Source: Ignelater luminosus
Taxonomy: Eukaryota > Arthropoda > Insecta > Coleoptera > Elateridae
Assembly (NCBI GenBank): GCA_011009095.1
Contig: VTPC01090571.1
Location: forward strand, 8,045-72,044
Reading direction: 5' to 3'
Length of the DNA: 64,000 nt
Translations under genes and position numbers: made by a program
In this document: positions 58,820 through 64,000 of the stretch, piece after piece
Layout of the letters: each line of letters begins with the position of its first letter
Numbering within the stretch: position 1 is the first letter of the stretch
The notes under the pieces: generated by a model
The model's database searches: none
What the model saw: the letters and a program-made list of their open reading frames with translations, nothing else
What the model was told of the DNA's origin: nothing

Positions 58820-61370
58820 CTGTTTAATTTTAATTAAATCTTGATATGGCACTTTCGTTATGTTAATTAAACTAATTGTTGAAACAATTGTGCGATAATG
58901 TAGAAGAAAGTGGGTATGTGAGTATGTTTTAGATCTATGGGAAATTTTCACTTTTTTAAACTTTTTAAATAGAAATAACTCGAATACTTTTAATTTTATC
59001 ACTTTTCAGTTTTATTATATAAAATGCTATAAAATTAATTAAAGAAGAAATTAATTTGTATGATACAAAAAAAAGTAAATAAGTTTCCGAAATTTTTCAA
59101 ATTGACGCATTATTTCAACACTTTGCGCGCGCATCGCATTGCAGTTTAAAGGGTCACGTTGGTTCGTATCCTTGTGTGTGTTCCGTCCTTGTTGTTGTCG
59201 TTGTAAACAGGAGCGTACTAGGCAAATGGAAAGTATGATAACGATATGCATGCATTTAAGTAAAAAAAAGCGTAAATAATGTGGTTGGTGAGTGATTATG
59301 AGTAATTTTAAACAATTACTAGAAATAAATTTATGTTTATTTGCCAAGTCCTTGAAGCACCCGCTGATGTTAAATATAACTGTATTTGTTATTCAAACAT
59401 GTATAATATGTGGACTTTATAATTTTATGAATGAGTAAATGGAAAAAAAGTATTTTTAAAAGGTTAAAGCATCCTAAAAAGTTACGTGTTTAGTTCTTAA
59501 AGAGAAACAGCTTGCTTGTATTCAAATTGTACTGTGAACTTAAAGGAATTAGTAATACTTGAATAAAATATTGTTCTAAATAATATTTGTGAAGATTCAA
59601 CTGGAGAAACAGAACTAAGATTTATTATCAAAAACAAGATATTTGGTATTGCTACCTTTTATTTTGAATTGTAATATTTTGGTCAACAATACAATACAAT
59701 CTTCATTAACCTAAAATTACCAATGCTTCTATAAATGCAAAGAAAAATGCATTTTTCCATTATCTGAACTATCCATTAAACAAACCTTACTAAATTACTT
59801 AAGATGCTTTACTATTGTTATTATCCTTATTATGTAGGTTTTTATTGGACAAGAATACAACACTGCAGTAGTAATCAGTAGGATCTACTGTGTACCTCAA
59901 TTCTCATACTCATTTAAGAATACGGTAAGATAACAACAAAAAAAAGAAAGAAACCCAATGTTCTAATTTTTCTTCTTATTATTTTAGTCACATTGTTATG
60001 CAGTCTTGATAATTTTTGACTGTACTAACAGTTTGAGGAAACAGTAGATTAACAGAAATCAATGGTATCTCGGATTCTAAAGATCACCTGAATAATTTTG
60101 AAAAATAAATGTAGTTGCTAAGAGAAAGAAATGCCCAGTTTGCAGATTTAAATCTTGCATAGCTTGTTTCAATTTATCAAAAGAGTACTCTTTAACCAGT
60201 ACCTACATTTAGTTGGCTCAAAAATCACTCAAGACTCTTTTCAGTTAACACAGTGATACTTTTTGCCATACCAAGGTCTGTTTCTAACTCTTTTGCATCG
60301 AAGATCAAATTGAATAAACGCAAACCATGTGTAAAAATGTTATAAAAACCGATTGAATTCTCCAACAATATAGCACTCAAAGGCAAAGACTTCCTGATGA
60401 ATATCAGTTACAGAACGACCAAATATATGTAAAGAATTTAAGGTAAGTGAGATTAAATTATGTTTGAGTACTCATAACTTTAAATACCGTTAACTATATC
60501 TTTTGAATGGGAGATTATTACAAGAGGCATGGAGGTGCATAATTACCTTATTCGTGTTGATTCAAAAGGAGTTCTAACCTAATTCGAATCATAATAGACT
60601 AATAAATCAAATTTGCTCAACCATTTTGATTATGGAGCAATATACAGACTTACTCTACAATTATATAGACTATTAATTGCAGAGTTGAAAGGAATAATGG
60701 AAGCAGAAGCAATGATATTCATCTTGTGGGGGCCCATTTTCTTTGCCCTTCTCGCATTGTAGGAGTTACGGAATAAATTGTTACGCCACTGTCTATATCT
60801 TATAGTCTGTAAACTGCTGGCCCGCGGTGCTACAAACAAGTAGGCAGTTAAATATAAATCCAGCTTGTGACCAGTAGGACTCGTGGCAATTCGAGTTACA
60901 GACGTAATGCTATTTTTTGTGTAATTTCGCTGAATTCTGAATTCATGACTTTTTACAGAAAAAGAACATTAATAAACATGAACATTTTCACTGTCTTAAT
61001 CCATCCTAAAACGTGAAGAAATAACGTTATGTCCTACGTCACATGTTGTCGCAAATTCCCTATTATGTTACTATGGTGTGACCGTTCTCTGATTTGTATA
61101 GTCTTCTGATTCACGTTTCTACTAAAATAAACAGACAAGCTTGTTGGAAACGTAAACGAGCCAAATCTAGCTAATTAATCCTCTCTTTTGACTCGTGCTA
61201 TATTTATCGACAAGTTTTGTGCAAATCGCACTAACAATGTGTGATTTAGTGAGTTCTACTGCAACAATTTTTACCGTCTCTTTGATAAAATTTTCTCTAC
61301 GTCATCATGTACAAATCAATCAAATTATTAAGTATTATTTATTCTTGTGAAATCGTGGACTTGTGTAGGG
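58820..61370. other. Gene-free stretch downstream of MRPL55
   Basis: AT-rich, with no exon, RNA gene or complete element recognised. Short open frames have no family content. Confidence 0.45.
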
Positions 61371-61381
61371 CAAGCTAGAAA

Positions 61382-61579
61382 CTAACCTCCTTGCTTATAG
61401 TTACATTAAATGTTAGGTCTAATGCTAAATGCGTTTAATACAATGACAACTCTTATGTTTAAATGCGTTTACTCTTTGATGTAGACTGTAAGTAAAGTCC
61501 TTAAATGTCTATAAGTGAGGAAATTAGGACCCATTTAGCGTTAGATGCAGAGTTTAACGTGACTATAAGTAAAGGGGTA
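61382..61579. repeat. Inverted-end repeat, copy 1
   Basis: ACCTCCTTGCTTATAGTTAC at the left faces GTGACTATAAGTAAAGGGGT at the right. The arms extend inwards to TCTAATGCTAAATG and CATTTAGCGTTAGA. A partner with the same ends is at 61750-61855. Confidence 0.6.
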
Positions 61580-61749
61580 AATGTCTATGCGCTGACCTAT
61601 TTGGATTTCGTCTGGTGGTCAATACAAGAGACACCATATGAGACATCTGTTGGCTAGCTCATATATACTTTACGATGAAGTCTTCCAAGATGTTCGCAAC
61701 CACCTGATTGAGCTGATTGGCATAGGTAGCATGTTTAACATACACTTAG

Positions 61750-61855
61750 GATCTTACTTATAGTCCTGCATCAAAAATTAAAGCGTAGCATAATAATGTC
61801 CATGATACTAGACGCGTTAGAGGCGGCGTTTAACGTGACTGTAAGTAAGGAGGTC
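61750..61855. repeat. Inverted-end repeat, copy 2 (short)
   Basis: Contains ATCTTACTTATAGTCCTGCAT at the left and GTTTAACGTGACTGTAAGTAA at the right, the same ends as 61382-61579 around a shorter core. Confidence 0.5.
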
Positions 61856-62046
61856 AGTAGAAGTTTAAATTTCGTACATTGAATGATCAGTAAACGTCCA
61901 GTAAGGGAACAGATTTTGTATCTGCTTTGTACGTATTTTAGACAAGATTTGAACGTTTAAAGATGTTTGAAGGAATTCCGTACAAAACTTTAATATCCAT
62001 TGGACGTTCATTATAGCACATAATCATAAGACGTCTAATGGATGTT

Positions 62047-62241
62047 CAGTCTGCGACATTAGTAATGAGACTCAAGAGTGGATTTAAACACAACACAAAC
62101 TTGAGAGAACAAAGTTTCATGCCAATAATACGTATGCATTTATCCGCGGCATTCTCGATCGGTGGCCTGGAACTTCGTTCTCTCAAGTTTGTGTTGTGTT
62201 TGAATCCATTCTCGAGTCTCATTACTAATATCGCAGACTGT
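62047..62241. repeat. Palindromic MITE-like repeat, copy 2
   Basis: Same unit as 14526-14724, more than 85% alike by eye, with arms CAGTCTGCGACATTAGTAAT and CAACACAAACTTGAGAGAAC. The overlapping plus-strand 90-codon frame is a by-product of the palindrome. Confidence 0.75.
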
Positions 62242-62479
62242 ACATTTTACTTCCGTGCACATTCAGACGAGTTTAGTACCAAAAATGGAAGTTCGTTGCA
62301 ATATGAATGAAGAAATATAACTAAAGCAATTGTTCTTAAAACAATAAAAATGTAAGTAAACAGCATTTAAAAGTCAAATGTTGCCACAAATTTTTAAATG
62401 ATACTTGATGAACCAACGGAAGGATAAAAAGACACCGGTTTTGCTTACCAGAAATACAAAAGTTGCATTGACCTGGAAA

Positions 62480-62600
62480 TTTAACCTAATCTACTTTGAC
62501 TCTTCCTCACCCTAATCTAACTAACCTAATATAACCTCACGAAACTTATTTCTATTTGTTTTAATCTAACCTAATAAAATCTAATTTGACCTAATCTTTT
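62480..62600. repeat. CCTAA-rich degenerate stretch
   Basis: TAACCTAAT, CTAACTAACCTAATATAACCT and similar words recur. The canonical insect telomere unit is TTAGG (complement CCTAA), but there is no regular 5-bp array, so this is only telomere-like. Confidence 0.35.
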
Positions 62601-63820
62601 ATCTCAACTTTTTCTAATTGTGTCACTTGATAACGATCAATCGTAATTTGACTATTATAACAATTTGATCAAACTTTATTAACTTCTGGTTTTTTTTTGT
62701 AGCAACTGTTAGCGAAACAACATTACAATAATGGATAAGGTTATCATCAACCATGATTCAGTATCTTATTGTTTCTTGATTAAAAACTTTTTCTTGGTAT
62801 TTTATTGAGAGGTCACGAGTCGAGTTTGGGTAGGTTGTCTAAATTACTGGTATACCTCCTCCTATTCATTCTCGAAAATGACAGATAATAAAATCTCATC
62901 TAAACAAAGTTATTTCGTGATTTAATTCTGAGCAAAGCAAACTTAAGTATTATCTTCAGTGATTCTAAACCAAACTAGTACAAAGTTTATTTTTAGTACG
63001 CGATAACACTATCTTGTGACGTCATTGCTCCATTTTAAGTTAACTGCAAACACACGTTTATTTGTTCAGATGGCCATTTCCAATAATACTGTTAATGTAT
63101 ATATGGAATCGGTATTTCAATAATGAATTTTGGTTTTTCTTGGTGATCTAAATCATTGTATTCCACCTACAACTAATGTTGTAGTGAGTTGACTTCACTC
63201 ACGCCCTTTCATAGTAAGTGCACATTAACCTTCAGTTGCATTTTAGGCTTCCATTACAGCACTGATTCCACGCAAAAAAGTGAAACAACTGATATTGCCA
63301 GTTAAAAAACTTTGTTGTAATTAAAAAACAGTTCTCAAACTGTTTTAGACATCATTATGTATTTTGTATTCTTTTAGTGAAACAGCTTTTTTAAATTTTC
63401 TTTAGAAAAATTCACGGTCAGAAATACATTTATTAAAATATTCTCTAATTACATCTTTTTTCCTTCTTCCGACTTTCCGATCTTGCCTTCCATAGTACCT
63501 ATTCTGCGTATATTTTGAGTTTTATGACTTTGCAGCTCAAACACCGCAATTAATTAATTAATCCAATAACCTACTATAACTACGAACTTGCAGGTATCAT
63601 TTGTTCATCTAAATTATGTATTTACGACTTTACTGTTAAATGGGCACTTGCTTTTTTTTGGATAAATAGTTTCTGTTAAGCAAATTGTGCCAAAAACCTA
63701 AAATACACTACGAATACTATACCGCTGGGGTTATAAGAAACTGAACTGTACTGAGCCATATTACGGTAACGCAGTTTCAAGTTGATAATATACCTTGTAG
63801 ACCGTCCACGGTTCTTGGAG

Positions 63821-63965
63821 CGTGCGGTTACCTCATACGCCACCAACAGCTAATAATTTATCAATTATATCAAATTTAATTCATAATCATCTTAAGTTAA
63901 TTAAATTAATTCGGCAACAGCACTCTGGCATTCTTAACGTTTTAAGCGTATGAGACAACCGTATA
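63821..63965. repeat. Imperfect palindrome at the window edge
   Basis: GTGCGGTTACCTCATACGCC is inverted as GCGTATGAGACAACCGTATAC, about 145 bp apart end to end. Probably a small MITE; the flanks are unclear. Confidence 0.45.
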
Positions 63966-64000
63966 CTCTAATTTGTGCGTCATGAGCAGAGGCAGAGACT

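Noticed and set aside
62038..62310. 90-codon plus-strand frame
   Set aside because: It overlaps the palindromic repeat; the same frame pattern appears in the copy at 14.6 kb.
62480..62600. Interstitial telomere array
   Set aside because: CCTAA words recur irregularly but no regular TTAGG array exists.

Overview
This window is nuclear DNA of an insect (order not resolved). It is very AT-rich, its genes have spliced introns with GT-AG borders, and it is crowded with TA-flanked mariner/pogo-type elements and palindromic non-autonomous derivatives. One LTR is followed by a primer-binding site matching insect tRNA-Lys(CUU). No bacterial, organellar or viral block was seen.

Five coding genes can be supported; four are recognised. 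(1) RhoBTB, minus strand, coding exons 26183 to 6295, about 668 aa, with four phase-0 introns (three are 5.0-7.3 kb). Its 5' end is probably a non-coding exon in a CpG-rich stretch near 32.5-33.1 kb. (2) A GDP-fucose transporter (SLC35C1 type), minus, 43526 to 36923, five exons, 332 aa. (3) TBC1D7, the third subunit of the TSC complex, minus, 47378 to 44720, five exons, about 300 aa. (4) An unrecognised two-helix small membrane protein, minus, 47720 to 47475, only 96 nt upstream of the TBC1D7 start and on the same strand. (5) Mitochondrial ribosomal protein mL55 (MRPL55), plus, 58371 to 58742, two coding exons, 102 aa. The genes do not form a pathway. They are a transporter, an mTORC1 regulator, a Cullin-3 adaptor and a mitoribosome part that happen to be neighbours.

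The RhoBTB introns hold most of the mobile DNA. There is a decayed near-complete mariner-like element (15270-16863) with two partial inverted relatives, a 1.0 kb deletion derivative keeping a small transposase piece between ~400 bp inverted arms (7548-8560) and its 416 bp relative (19425-19840), a 910 bp foldback (24187-25096), LINE reverse-transcriptase debris (22.33-22.81 kb) and several small TA-flanked elements. Intron 4 also carries a processed copy of a UBXN6 mRNA in which a small upstream ORF stays open while the UBXN6 frame is broken, so the parent mRNA probably carries two reading frames.

Layout: 1-6.1 kb gene-poor with LINE and MITE debris; 6.1-26.2 kb RhoBTB coding gene; 26.3-33.2 kb RhoBTB 5' intron and putative promoter; 33.2-36.8 kb intergenic with an LTR remnant; 36.9-47.8 kb three-gene block on the minus strand; 47.8-58.3 kb gene-poor; 58.37-58.74 kb MRPL55; 58.8-64 kb gene-poor with several palindromic repeats. 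No tRNA, rRNA or CRISPR was seen. No clearly new biological system was found; the best leads are the two closely spaced small-membrane-ORF arrangements.
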